64,000 nt of DNA from a virus, in the IMG/VR virus record IMGVR_UViG_3300024329_000004, positions 62,001-126,000 of that record. One strand, 5' to 3'. The number at the start of each line of letters is the position of its first letter. Position 1 is the stretch's first letter. Below the pieces are notes generated by a model. The model was not told where the DNA came from. It did no database searches and was given only the letters and a program-made list of their open reading frames with translations. Both the position numbers and the translations under genes were made by a program. This document shows, piece after piece, positions 8,181-16,390 of this stretch.

Positions 8181-9551
8181 TTATCTTCCGTACTTTATGA
8201 TTCCCATCAGCTGATTGATAGCAGCAAAAGTACCTGTTAGTTTCATAGTCTTTCCTTTATATACAAAAACTATTCCTTCAGTTGGTATGATAGATTCTAC
8301 TCCTCCAATTCTATCTAATCTCTCTAGTTCTTTCATTACCTTTTCGATCTGAGTAACGCTTCCATCTTTTTTGATCTTTTCAGATTCTGATCTAATTTGA
8401 TTATGTAGTCTTTGCATCTCTTTGTCTGGATTTGCAGCTACAAAATTAGAAGCATTCATAAGAATTATAGACCCTAGTTCTAAAAATAAATCTTCAAACG
8501 GTCTAATGTTTTCTTTATATTTCTTTTTAACATCTTCTTTGTCAAATTTCTTAACAGAAGCAGCTTCATCTTTTCCTATCTCCTTTGCAAGTGATCTCAT
8601 ATTTAAAGACTTTTTATCTCCATAAGCCCATCTTAATAATAAACCTTCCTTATAGTCTTGTTGTAAATCTGGGAAATTTGCATCTATTGTTTCTCTCCAC
8701 CACATTTCATGATATCTAGAAACTTCGTCACCGTCTGTTAAGTTATAACGATCTCTTAATTTTTCAATCTGCTTTATAAATTTAGCTTGATTTTTATCAA
8801 AATTAATATCTTTACCTAGTTTTAAAATCTGAGGAGGAATTATTGTAAATGTCTTTTGAACATCGGCATCTACTTCCTTTAAAGCTTTGACTAATTCTCC
8901 TGCTATTTTTCTAGATCCTGTAATATTACCATTCCCATCAGTTTCTTGAATATCGTGAAATTGAAGAACATCTCTTTCGTAATAGATTACATTTGGGTTT
9001 TTAGAATAGATTAATTCTATATTTATAAAATCTTTACCGTCATTAAATATGGACTGATCTTTAATTTTTGGAAGAGCTTCATTTAGATCTTTAGCTGCAA
9101 ACACGTATGTTTCTCGCACTAAAGGTACCTCATGCTTTTCAAACATTTCTATAATACCGTCTAAATCAACGGGACTAATTAATTGACCTTTATTTCTAGA
9201 AAACATCGTAACTCCGTTTTTTACGGTTGCTAATAGATTTTGACCGTCTGTTTTTTCAGTGGCTACCTCTTCAAAGTTTAATTCTCCTTGAAGACCGGAC
9301 GTTACGATCTTTTTAAAATCTGCGAATGTTAAATCTTTTTCATCGAAAGGATGAGACATGTGACCAGCTGCACCGCCTTCTAAGATTAATTCTTCTTTAA
9401 GTGTATTGTATTTTTCAACGATATATTCGTCAAATGATAAAACTTTACTCTTATTTTCACTCATATAATGTGCAACATATTCCTCTCTGGTCATGCCTTG
9501 TGCATCTGCGTGATGTTGAATAAAATCTACAAAGTTGTTATTTAGTTCCAT
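8181..9551 (-). CDS. Second RNA/DNA-ligase-type nucleotidyltransferase
   Basis: This 456-residue protein shows ligase motif I at K100-T-D-G (ATEKTDGQN), a motif IIIa-like INIELIY at 177-183, and motifs IV and V near the C-terminus (TEGIVFVYKG at 424-433, MKLTG at 436-440). The ~240 residues between IIIa and IV exceed those of minimal RNA ligases; an alternative motif IV (KEGLLLRWAYG) lies within them. The first 58 residues are extra and contain SFDEYIVE46 and EELILE58|GG, which look like leader and prohead-protease junctions, so the mature enzyme may start near residue 59. It lies 10 bp upstream of the ligase-NMNAT gene and directly after a terminator, so it heads this operon. RNA versus DNA specificity cannot be told from the sequence. 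Confidence 0.72.
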   Translation of the reverse strand: MELNNNFVDFIQHHADAQGMTREEYVAHYMSENKSKVLSFDEYIVEKYNTLKEELILEGGAAGHMSHPFDEKDLTFADFKKIVTSGLQGELNFEEVATEKTDGQNLLATVKNGVTMFSRNKGQLISPVDLDGIIEMFEKHEVPLVRETYVFAAKDLNEALPKIKDQSIFNDGKDFINIELIYSKNPNVIYYERDVLQFHDIQETDGNGNITGSRKIAGELVKALKEVDADVQKTFTIIPPQILKLGKDINFDKNQAKFIKQIEKLRDRYNLTDGDEVSRYHEMWWRETIDANFPDLQQDYKEGLLLRWAYGDKKSLNMRSLAKEIGKDEAASVKKFDKEDVKKKYKENIRPFEDLFLELGSIILMNASNFVAANPDKEMQRLHNQIRSESEKIKKDGSVTQIEKVMKELERLDRIGGVESIIPTEGIVFVYKGKTMKLTGTFAAINQLMGIIKYGR

Positions 9552-9570
9552 GTATATAGCTAATATAATT

Positions 9571-9600
9571 AAAAAACTTGACCCGGAAAAATCCAGGTCA
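9571..9600 (-). terminator. Intrinsic terminator after the 708-residue cargo gene
   Basis: On the minus strand an 8-bp stem (TGACCTGG / CCGGGTCA, with one G-T pair) closes a six-base loop and is followed by AGTTTTTT. It lies between the stop at 9619 and the next start at 9551. It separates a single-gene unit from the ligase operon. Confidence 0.85.
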
Positions 9601-9618
9601 GTTTATTTTTATTTTTTA

Positions 9619-11745
9619 TTATAAATATCTATCGATAAATTCTTCTTTGCTACCAACAAATGATCTAGTCTTTGGGCCGAAAAGAACAATCTCAGCACCT
9701 TCTGATTTAAGCCAATCTGCAACTTTTTGAGCTTTTTTCTTATCAGCTGATAACCATACTGTGTCAAATTCAGGACCATGAGACCTTTGCATTACAATAC
9801 CTCCTTTTTCATTTGTAAATTTAAACTTATCTCCAAGAGCAACACTTACTTTAATATTTTTATCAAAATTCTTTTTATGATTCTTAAAAGAATATGCTAA
9901 AGCACCTGAGTAACTTTTAGTGTCAGTTGTAAATTCATCTAAAGATGTAGTAGTACCTTCATAAATATTTGATTCAAATGCTGGAACTAATCCAGTTTCT
10001 CCGTAGATATCTGCCATCATCCATTTTTTAGAACCTTCATCCCATAAATAAACGAATTCTGCACCACCTTCGTAATTTGCATCTTTAATATATTTGTTAA
10101 TATTCTTAACATTACCTTTCATCAGATTAACATCTCCGCCATAGAAATTAATTTTCTTAACGTCTTTATCTAAACCTGAATTATCTCCATTTTTAAGAAC
10201 AAAATCTACATTTTTACCACTTTTAAAGGTTGATTTAATAATAGGCAACATGTTTTCAGGATATGAATCATAGTGAGTATATACTGAAGTAATATTTCCT
10301 TTCTTGTCTATTTTACCAAATTGACCTCTAGTTCCTTCATTAATTACATAATTGATTACTTCGTTAAATTTAGATTCTTTTAAAGAAATTTCTTCTTCAG
10401 TTAATTGAAACTTAACTGATTCTTCTACTGCGTTAAATCCTGCTAATAATTTTTCAGCAAGTTTAGATTCACCAATAGATTCTAAATATAGAGCAGTGCC
10501 TTCAGCAACTCCAATACCTGACCATCCGGCAGCATTTGAAATTCTAGAATAATACTCATCTAATATCTGTGATATTTTCTTTGCTCCTACTATAATAGCT
10601 TGTTTACCAAGAGTTAAAGGATTAACAGTAACACTTCCTAATCTTCCTTTGATAATTTTTTCAGTAGCTGTTCTTTCTCTATGGAAATTAGCATCAGTTA
10701 ATGCTTCAGCGTAAATATATTTAATAGCTCCTAAGTGAGAAATTTTATCAGCTGTTAAGCTTCCTAGTTCTGCAAATATTTTATTGTATTGAGTTAATAC
10801 TTTCTTTGCATCTCTTTTATATTTAATATCTAAGGCCTCATTCATTAATGATTCTCCTAATCCCCAGTAATTTGCGTGATCGTATTCAACTGGGAATATA
10901 CCTAAATCACCTTCATCACCTTCTTCACTTTTAACAATTTTAGCAAGATAGTAATCTCCCTTTGCAGTATCTTCATATCCGTATGAATCTGCATCTGATC
11001 CCATTTCTTTTTTAAATTGCTTTGATATCTTTCTCCAATTATCGATAGCGATTATTTCAACTTCGCTTCCAATTGAATTTTCAGTAGTATCTCCTACTTT
11101 AAATTTAGCTTTTTCAGTAACTAAAGATTCTGAAAATTCTTCAATATGTTCCATATCGATTTCATCTTCTCCCTTTAATTCTTTTTGTACTTCTTTAGAC
11201 TTTACTAATTTTGAAAGATCTTTCATAGTGATTTCTCCATCAATGAAGTCAGCTAGTATATAGTATTGATTAGAAGAATATCCTTCACTGTCTCTAAAAT
11301 CACCAATTTCTTCAATTGCTGCTTTAGTAACGGTCTTAGCTTCAGTAACTAAAGATTCGCTTAATGAATTTCTTAGACCACAGTGTACGCATTCTACCGT
11401 TCCGTCCTTGTCAATTTGCTTATATAAATGTCCTTTTTTATTAGTACACTTTGGTTCGTCTGATTCAGTAACTTCTTCTGATGCAGTAACATCTTCTACC
11501 TCTACTTCTATTTCAGCTATTTCTTCTTCTGAAACATCTCCAAATATTTTTGAGATAATTGATTCTTTCTGATCTTCTTCTAAACCTTCGAAAGAAGTTA
11601 ATCCTAATTCATCTAGAATAGCAGCTATTTTACCAACTGATTCTTGTCTTTTTAAATTGTTTTCTTCTCTAAGTTTACTAACAGATTCCTGTTTTCTAAT
11701 CTCTGTAAACGATTTAAATGAAGAAATTTTATTAACTTGTGCCAT
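9619..11745 (-). CDS. Second putative head-cargo polyprotein, with an internal zinc-ribbon-like segment
   Basis: This 708-residue protein starts MAQVNKISSFKSFTEI, a looser version of the leader. Cleavage-like junctions occur at SLVTE135|A, SLVTE211|K, SLMNE303|A, VINE470|G and SNIYE596|G. They divide it into a Glu-rich head, a ~75-residue module, a ~90-residue module, a ~165-residue helical module, and two C-terminal modules. Residues 100-122 carry C100, H106, C119 and C122, which could bind zinc. The module starting at 471 (GTRGQFGKIDKKGNI, then THYDSYPEN) resembles an uncharacterised domain I have seen in other phage proteins, but I cannot name it. It has its own GATATATA box (11780-11787) and terminator, so it is probably transcribed alone and late. 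Confidence 0.7.
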   Translation of the reverse strand: MAQVNKISSFKSFTEIRKQESVSKLREENNLKRQESVGKIAAILDELGLTSFEGLEEDQKESIISKIFGDVSEEEIAEIEVEVEDVTASEEVTESDEPKCTNKKGHLYKQIDKDGTVECVHCGLRNSLSESLVTEAKTVTKAAIEEIGDFRDSEGYSSNQYYILADFIDGEITMKDLSKLVKSKEVQKELKGEDEIDMEHIEEFSESLVTEKAKFKVGDTTENSIGSEVEIIAIDNWRKISKQFKKEMGSDADSYGYEDTAKGDYYLAKIVKSEEGDEGDLGIFPVEYDHANYWGLGESLMNEALDIKYKRDAKKVLTQYNKIFAELGSLTADKISHLGAIKYIYAEALTDANFHRERTATEKIIKGRLGSVTVNPLTLGKQAIIVGAKKISQILDEYYSRISNAAGWSGIGVAEGTALYLESIGESKLAEKLLAGFNAVEESVKFQLTEEEISLKESKFNEVINYVINEGTRGQFGKIDKKGNITSVYTHYDSYPENMLPIIKSTFKSGKNVDFVLKNGDNSGLDKDVKKINFYGGDVNLMKGNVKNINKYIKDANYEGGAEFVYLWDEGSKKWMMADIYGETGLVPAFESNIYEGTTTSLDEFTTDTKSYSGALAYSFKNHKKNFDKNIKVSVALGDKFKFTNEKGGIVMQRSHGPEFDTVWLSADKKKAQKVADWLKSEGAEIVLFGPKTRSFVGSKEEFIDRYL

Positions 11746-11778
11746 TTTTTAATGTTTATTTAATTTAGTTTCGTTATT

Positions 11779-13287
11779 CTATATATCTCCGTCAAATTTG
11801 ACTTTCTTAATACTATACTCAAATTTCTCTTGTTTATAAATTTTCTGCCTCGCCTTACTATGTTTATATAAATAGTTATCCCATTCGTCAGTTCTAATGT
11901 CATCCACAAAATCGACAATTAATACAGCTTCTTTAGACTCATGCTGCCTTAGACCTCTACCAATTGACTGCCTGATGATCACCTCGGACTTAAATGACTC
12001 TGTAAAGAATATATTGTGTATTTTCTTAATGGAAATTCCAGTAGAAAATGTACCATAACTCGCTACAATAACTACTTCATCTCCTGCTTCCATTTTCTTT
12101 TTATATTCTTCTCTAATATCTTTATCTGTTCCTCCATCTACATAAAAAACTCTTTTATCTGAGTTTTGGCGGAGCTGTTCGTATATTTTTTTACCATGTT
12201 CTATTCTATGAAACAGAACTAGAGAGTTCCTAGGGACCTTGCCAACAACATTACATATAAAATTAAGTCTACCAAAAGAATTAATAATATAATTTTGTTC
12301 CAGTTGAAAAACATCCTTCCTATCATACTTATTAAATGCTAATTCTTCAAATGCTTTTTTGGCGGAATCAGGTGCGTAATTCATTTCAATTACTTTTACT
12401 TTACATTTAGCGATGTGACCCTGACTCTGTAAAAATGCAGCCTTAACTTCGCTAATTACAGGACCCGTTTGACTCATTAGTGTTAACTTGTCTAAAGATC
12501 CATCTTTAGGAATTGTACCCGATAAACCATATTTATATTGTGCACTTGTACATTTTTGTAATATAGTCTTAATAGAATTAGATTTCGCTTTATGAGTTTC
12601 ATCTACAATAACAGCATCGAACTGTTGAAAATATTCTTTAGGCTTTTTAACTAAGGACTGATATGTACCTATCACTACATTCCTGTCTGACTTTATTTTC
12701 TGGCCGGCATATATCTGTTGTATCTTTAGTTTTATTCTATTCTTATTATTGTATTCGTGGAAATCTTCATGGGCCTGAACAACTAGAGAAACATTAGGAA
12801 CTATAAATAATATCTTTTCGGCCTTTTCTTTTTCTAACATATACGCCACTGTTAAAAAACTAATAAGTGTTTTCCCAGCGGAAGTTGCTAATTCAGCTAA
12901 ACATCTCCTAAACTTTAGGATATTAAATGCTGTTTCTATTTGATAATCCCTTGGAACAAATTTACTACCCTCAAAAAATTCTAAAGCCCATGCTTCAAAT
13001 GATTCTGCACCTATGTTTCTATCAAATAGTCTTTGAATTCCATTAAGTTTAAGATCAAACTTATATTCCTTGCAAATGAGCATAACGTATCTCCAAAGAC
13101 CGGCGGGAATCCACTTATCGTCTTTGATGTATGAAACATATCCGTCCCATATTCCTTTCTTGACTAAAGGATTAAATCTCCAACTATCAATTCTTTTAGT
13201 TAAAGATATTTTAATCTGCTCTAGTTCAAGTTCCTCTGCTTCATCAATTCGTAAGAATTGATTATCATCTGTTAGAGTTAAAATCAA
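11779..13287 (-). CDS. uvsW: UvsW-type recombination DNA/RNA helicase
   Basis: The 502-residue length matches T4 UvsW (503). After a ~110-residue N-terminal DNA-binding-type region come the SF2 helicase motifs: ATSAGKT at 134-140 (Walker A), VDETH at 228-232 (motif II), LSGTIPK (motif III) and QSIGRGLRQ (motif VI). UvsW remodels branched DNA and RNA-DNA hybrids such as R-loops and drives the switch from origin- to recombination-dependent replication in T4. Here it follows uvsY directly, as part of a replication and recombination cluster. Its stop codon overlaps the GATATATA box used by the next gene. Confidence 0.93.
   Translation of the reverse strand: MILTLTDDNQFLRIDEAEELELEQIKISLTKRIDSWRFNPLVKKGIWDGYVSYIKDDKWIPAGLWRYVMLICKEYKFDLKLNGIQRLFDRNIGAESFEAWALEFFEGSKFVPRDYQIETAFNILKFRRCLAELATSAGKTLISFLTVAYMLEKEKAEKILFIVPNVSLVVQAHEDFHEYNNKNRIKLKIQQIYAGQKIKSDRNVVIGTYQSLVKKPKEYFQQFDAVIVDETHKAKSNSIKTILQKCTSAQYKYGLSGTIPKDGSLDKLTLMSQTGPVISEVKAAFLQSQGHIAKCKVKVIEMNYAPDSAKKAFEELAFNKYDRKDVFQLEQNYIINSFGRLNFICNVVGKVPRNSLVLFHRIEHGKKIYEQLRQNSDKRVFYVDGGTDKDIREEYKKKMEAGDEVVIVASYGTFSTGISIKKIHNIFFTESFKSEVIIRQSIGRGLRQHESKEAVLIVDFVDDIRTDEWDNYLYKHSKARQKIYKQEKFEYSIKKVKFDGDI
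11780..11787 (-). promoter_or_regulatory. GATATATA late-promoter-type box before the 708-residue cargo gene
   Basis: An exact GATATATA on the minus strand, 34 bp upstream of the start at 11745. One of 11 exact copies in gene boundaries, all in the same orientation. Promoter function is inferred from position and recurrence. Confidence 0.55.
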
Positions 13288-13304
13288 TTTTCATTTAACT
13301 TTTT

Positions 13305-13742
13305 TTACAGTCTCGAAATATCAAGGCGATTCTTTATTGCAAAGCCCATATTGTCGAGAGTTTTTACTGAGCCTTCAATAAAGGCCTTTTGGCTTTCAAG
13401 TAAATCCAAAATCTGTTTATCATCTGAAAGATCTGCGTCGATAAAACGTTCTCTTTGTTTATCCGTTATCTTATAATCAAACTTATAATATTCAATCCAT
13501 TTCTGTTTATATAACTTGTCTACTGTTCCCTTCTGTGTTCTAATTTTACCAGCGATAGTTGCTAAATTTTCAACTAATATTTGCCTATAACTTAATGTAT
13601 ATGCACTAACATCTTCTAGGTTAATACCTTCTTTTAAGTTTGCAGTAAGTTCTTTAATCTTTAAAGTCCATTCTGATCTTTGGTTTGCTAAATATTCGTC
13701 TAATTGTACAATCTTAGATTTGTTAGTTGATTGTTCTGTCAT
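13305..13742 (-). CDS. uvsY: UvsY-like recombination mediator
   Basis: This 145-residue protein is close to T4 UvsY in length (137). Its C-terminus, SVKTLDNMGFAIKNRLDISR, lines up with the T4 UvsY end that contains GFAIKHIQDMR, and a KWIEYY segment lies in the middle. UvsY loads the UvsX recombinase onto gp32-coated single-stranded DNA. The neighbours (UvsW directly downstream, primase and gp32 upstream) are those expected for UvsY. The similarity is from memory and limited to the C-terminal half, so the call rests on length, context and this motif together. Confidence 0.75.
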   Translation of the reverse strand: MTEQSTNKSKIVQLDEYLANQRSEWTLKIKELTANLKEGINLEDVSAYTLSYRQILVENLATIAGKIRTQKGTVDKLYKQKWIEYYKFDYKITDKQRERFIDADLSDDKQILDLLESQKAFIEGSVKTLDNMGFAIKNRLDISRL

Positions 13743-13752
13743 GTGGTGTTTT

Positions 13753-13965
13753 TTAGAATAATGAGTTATTATTAGTATTCTTCTTAATATAAACTTGACT
13801 CTTAAATTTCTTTTTGTATTTAGGAGTTATTTTAATTTCTTTTTCAGCGTGTGATAAATCGGCTGCTGCAAACCCAATAATCATTTTTAGATTTTTGTGT
13901 CTTTTTCCATCTTCTTCGAATTGATCTAATTCGTCATTTACCATTTGTACGTAATCGTCTATCAT
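13753..13965 (-). CDS. Hypothetical 70-residue protein between primase and uvsY
   Basis: An acidic N-terminal helix (MIDDYVQMVNDELDQFEED) is followed by a basic C-terminal tail rich in Lys. Its start overlaps the primase stop by 4 bases, so it is translationally coupled within the replication cluster. I do not recognise a family. Confidence 0.65.
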   Translation of the reverse strand: MIDDYVQMVNDELDQFEEDGKRHKNLKMIIGFAAADLSHAEKEIKITPKYKKKFKSQVYIKKNTNNNSLF

Positions 13966-15044
13966 AAGTAATAAGCATCTAGTCGTGAATTACTAAAATA
14001 CTTATCCATTGTGGATAAACATTTATTTTTTGTTTTCCAAGCAGCGATAACTAGATCGTTTAGATCTTTAATCTTGCTAGGATATTTATCCATCTTTGAT
14101 TCAGACATAAATTTGTCCCATGTAAATACTTCTTTACCTCTTTTTAATTTTTGCATCATCTTTGATTTTCCTGCTTCGTCATTATCAAACATATATCGTA
14201 TTGTTGGAATTTCATCTAACTCTTCGGTTGATCTGGTTACAGACGCCAATGCTATAGAGTTAGGCATAAATAAGGCATCTAAAGGTCCTTCGAATACCGT
14301 ACAGGGCATTTGGAAGTTTGCAGTCATGATACCAAACAAAGTTGATAACTTCTTAGAGGATATAAGCTGTTCATCCTGGAGAGGTATTTCTTTATTCATT
14401 TCCTGATATATCTTTTCTATATCGTATGTTAGATATCTTGTGTTTTTACTTTTCCTTAAAGATCTACTTTGAAATCCTATAACCTTACCTTCAGGTGCTA
14501 AGTTTAAAACTAAGATTCTTTTATCTCTGGGAGAATACAAGAAGTGATTAAGCTTCTTATGTAAAAACCTGTTCTTTAAATAGAAAAAAGCAGGATCTCC
14601 TGGTTCTATCTCTACTAGTTTAAAAACTTCTTTAAGTTCCTTTCTCGTAGGTGATAAATCATATAAGGTTTTAAATACACCATGTTGTAGAGTGTCTACT
14701 TCATTAACAGATACTTTGTGTTCTTTAATGTATTCTATAATTGTAATAGAATCTTGAGTATCTTTGAATTTTAGGTGATGATCTTTTAAAAAACCATATA
14801 GATCTGAGTGTTGTCCACAATTAAAGCAGTGGAATTGTAACGTTGCCCAATATAGATTACCTCTTTTCTTATGAGTTTCACCATGCGAGTCACCACAATA
14901 AGGGCATGCCAGGTTTAAACGACCTGGCATTTCCTTAATCATGTGTTTGTTAGGGTCAGTATGTTCTTTTACACAAACTTGTTTAACTAAACTTCTGACC
15001 TTCTGCTTTAAATCTTCTGTGATTTTTTTAGATTCCGATTTCAT
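13962..15044 (-). CDS. DNA primase, T4 gp61 / DnaG type
   Basis: The 360-residue protein has an N-terminal zinc ribbon with C47-x2-C50 and C73-x2-C76 (CPYC...CFNC), then a TOPRIM domain marked by FEGPLDALF and the metal-binding DNDEAG. T4 gp61 has 342 residues and the same layout. It makes RNA primers on the lagging strand with the replicative helicase, which is not in this window. Its start lies 17 bases inside the end of the gp32 gene, which suggests coupled translation of single-strand-binding protein and primase. Confidence 0.92.
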   Translation of the reverse strand: MKSESKKITEDLKQKVRSLVKQVCVKEHTDPNKHMIKEMPGRLNLACPYCGDSHGETHKKRGNLYWATLQFHCFNCGQHSDLYGFLKDHHLKFKDTQDSITIIEYIKEHKVSVNEVDTLQHGVFKTLYDLSPTRKELKEVFKLVEIEPGDPAFFYLKNRFLHKKLNHFLYSPRDKRILVLNLAPEGKVIGFQSRSLRKSKNTRYLTYDIEKIYQEMNKEIPLQDEQLISSKKLSTLFGIMTANFQMPCTVFEGPLDALFMPNSIALASVTRSTEELDEIPTIRYMFDNDEAGKSKMMQKLKRGKEVFTWDKFMSESKMDKYPSKIKDLNDLVIAAWKTKNKCLSTMDKYFSNSRLDAYYL

Positions 15045-15984
15045 CTAAGAAAGAATCTAGATCATCGCTATCTGCTGATGCAGTTGAAGATTTTGTTTCT
15101 GCTGCCGTTGGAGTCGCTGTCATTGTGTCAGGGAATTCAAAGTTAGCATCATTTCCTGTTACCGGAGCTGCTTCTTTTACTGCTGCTTTTTTAGCAGCTG
15201 GCTTCGGTGTAGAAATTACAGAATCCATTGAAGAACCAGGGTTAAGATATTGTCTTAAAATACCATTGACAAAGTCAAGAGTTTCAGCATCCCATTTCTT
15301 ATATCCATAAGGATCTAAAGATGGCGCTGTATCTAATTCACCTTTAATAGATGTCATAGCTTCTTGGTTTCTTTCAGCTGGTTTTCCATCAATTGCAATA
15401 GCTGATCTAGTTGCAGAGAATTTAGACTTATCATAGTTATTATATTCACCTTGGCGAGTAATAATAAGTTCAAAGTTCTTTCCTTCGAATAAATCATAAA
15501 TCTGAGTTGGTTCACCAAATGCAGGTTTAGTTTCTTCTTCGATCTTCTCTTTAATTTTGTAACCGAATTTAAATACTTTATAAGTACCTTCTAATTCAGG
15601 GTTCTGAGGATCTTTCACTACTTTGATAAGTGAGTAATACTGTTCTCTACGCTTAAGCTTGTCGCTCATCTTACGGTCTACTGCTGAATCACTCTTACGA
15701 AGTTTGAAGAATGCATCTGCAATTGGACACTTATCTCCTACCGTTGAAGGTGAATCAATAAGTCTTCCATCGCCGTTAGCGTCAGTTAGCCAGTGTACAT
15801 ACTTTTTAACTAATGAATTTCTTGGGTTTGTTGGGTTTGGAACAAAACGAATAAGTGCTTTGTAAGTTCCGTCTTTACCATCATCTGCGGATGGTTTGTA
15901 GATCTCATTTGTAGAGCTTGAGCTCTTTGTTTCATGAGTTTCAACGTCTGATACGCTGAGGTTAAAAATGTCAAAATCTGCCAT
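15028..15984 (-). CDS. 32: Single-stranded DNA-binding protein, gp32 type
   Basis: This 318-residue protein (T4 gp32 has 301) has an OB-type core. Its recognisable elements are YKALIRFVPNP, KYVHWLTD, a GDKCPIADAFFKL segment and REQYYSLIKVVKD, a gp32-like surrounding of the DNA-binding cleft. The tail is low complexity (Ala/Lys/Thr) and ends in a strongly acidic segment, SDDLDSFLDEIGI, the usual site for recruiting replication partners. Only one Cys (in GDKCP) is seen in the region where T4 gp32 binds zinc, so the zinc site is probably lost or different. It is followed by primase with an overlap. The ~100-base leader contains repeated TTAAAG motifs. Confidence 0.9.
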   Translation of the reverse strand: MADFDIFNLSVSDVETHETKSSSSTNEIYKPSADDGKDGTYKALIRFVPNPTNPRNSLVKKYVHWLTDANGDGRLIDSPSTVGDKCPIADAFFKLRKSDSAVDRKMSDKLKRREQYYSLIKVVKDPQNPELEGTYKVFKFGYKIKEKIEEETKPAFGEPTQIYDLFEGKNFELIITRQGEYNNYDKSKFSATRSAIAIDGKPAERNQEAMTSIKGELDTAPSLDPYGYKKWDAETLDFVNGILRQYLNPGSSMDSVISTPKPAAKKAAVKEAAPVTGNDANFEFPDTMTATPTAAETKSSTASADSDDLDSFLDEIGI

Positions 15985-16084
15985 GTCTTTAATTGCTTTA
16001 ATTTACGTTAATGTCTTTAATCTTTAAAAAACTTTCAATAGTTATACATGCAATTCCTAAAAGGTTTCACAATAATAACTATTC
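15985..16084 (-). promoter_or_regulatory. gp32 leader with repeated TTAAAG motifs (possible autogenous operator)
   Basis: The leader between the GATATATA box (16085-16092) and the gp32 start is A/U-rich and holds four TTAAAG copies on the minus strand (within 15987-16027), the nearest 3 bases from the ATG. In T4, gp32 represses its own translation by binding an unstructured leader with UUAAA repeats. The likeness suggests the same control here. I do not see a clear pseudoknot by eye. Confidence 0.45.
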
Positions 16085-16092
16085 TATATATC
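16085..16092 (-). promoter_or_regulatory. GATATATA late-promoter-type box upstream of gp32
   Basis: An exact GATATATA on the minus strand, 100 bp upstream of the gp32 start. Just upstream of it is a C-rich run (CCCCCTGCCCCC on the minus strand, about 16101-16112) that is unusual in this AT-rich DNA. Confidence 0.5.
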
Positions 16093-16118
16093 CGTATTGC
16101 AGGGGGCAGGGGGAAGAA

Positions 16119-16310
16119 TTATAACTCTGAATAGGTTGATCCAGATTCGTCAATCCACTTTGAAGAAGAGTTTGGAAGACGAGCTAAACCAGCCTTTCTT
16201 AACATATCTATCATTTCATTTTCTGTTATTCTATGTTGAGTTACCATATCACTTAAAATCTCTTTAAGCTTTAATAGGTGTGCCGGTATTATTTCTCTAT
16301 CTGTTTGCAT
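16119..16310 (-). CDS. Hypothetical 63-residue protein upstream of gp32
   Basis: A small, largely helical protein with the segment TENEMIDMLRKAGLARLP, which looks helix-turn-helix-like, though weakly. The GATATATA box lies only 4 bases upstream of the chosen ATG, so either the message is almost leaderless or translation starts at Met22. No family is recognised. Confidence 0.6.
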   Translation of the reverse strand: MQTDREIIPAHLLKLKEILSDMVTQHRITENEMIDMLRKAGLARLPNSSSKWIDESGSTYSEL

Positions 16311-16314
16311 ATTT

Positions 16315-16322
16315 TATATATC
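16315..16322 (-). promoter_or_regulatory. GATATATA late-promoter-type box before the 63-residue gene
   Basis: An exact box on the minus strand, preceded by an A-rich stretch, 4 bases before the ATG at 16310. Confidence 0.45.
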
Positions 16323-16390
16323 TTTTTATTTTATGAAACTTTATGGGGAAAAGACAGTATAACTTAAGACTTTAAGCCTCAGTGGTAAAT

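Noticed and set aside
8181-9551. LNE158|A site inside the second ligase
   Set aside because: It falls between motif I and motif IIIa, inside the catalytic fold. It shows that the short triplet alone is not specific, so I count only sites at module borders or with the ES-x-x-x-E context.
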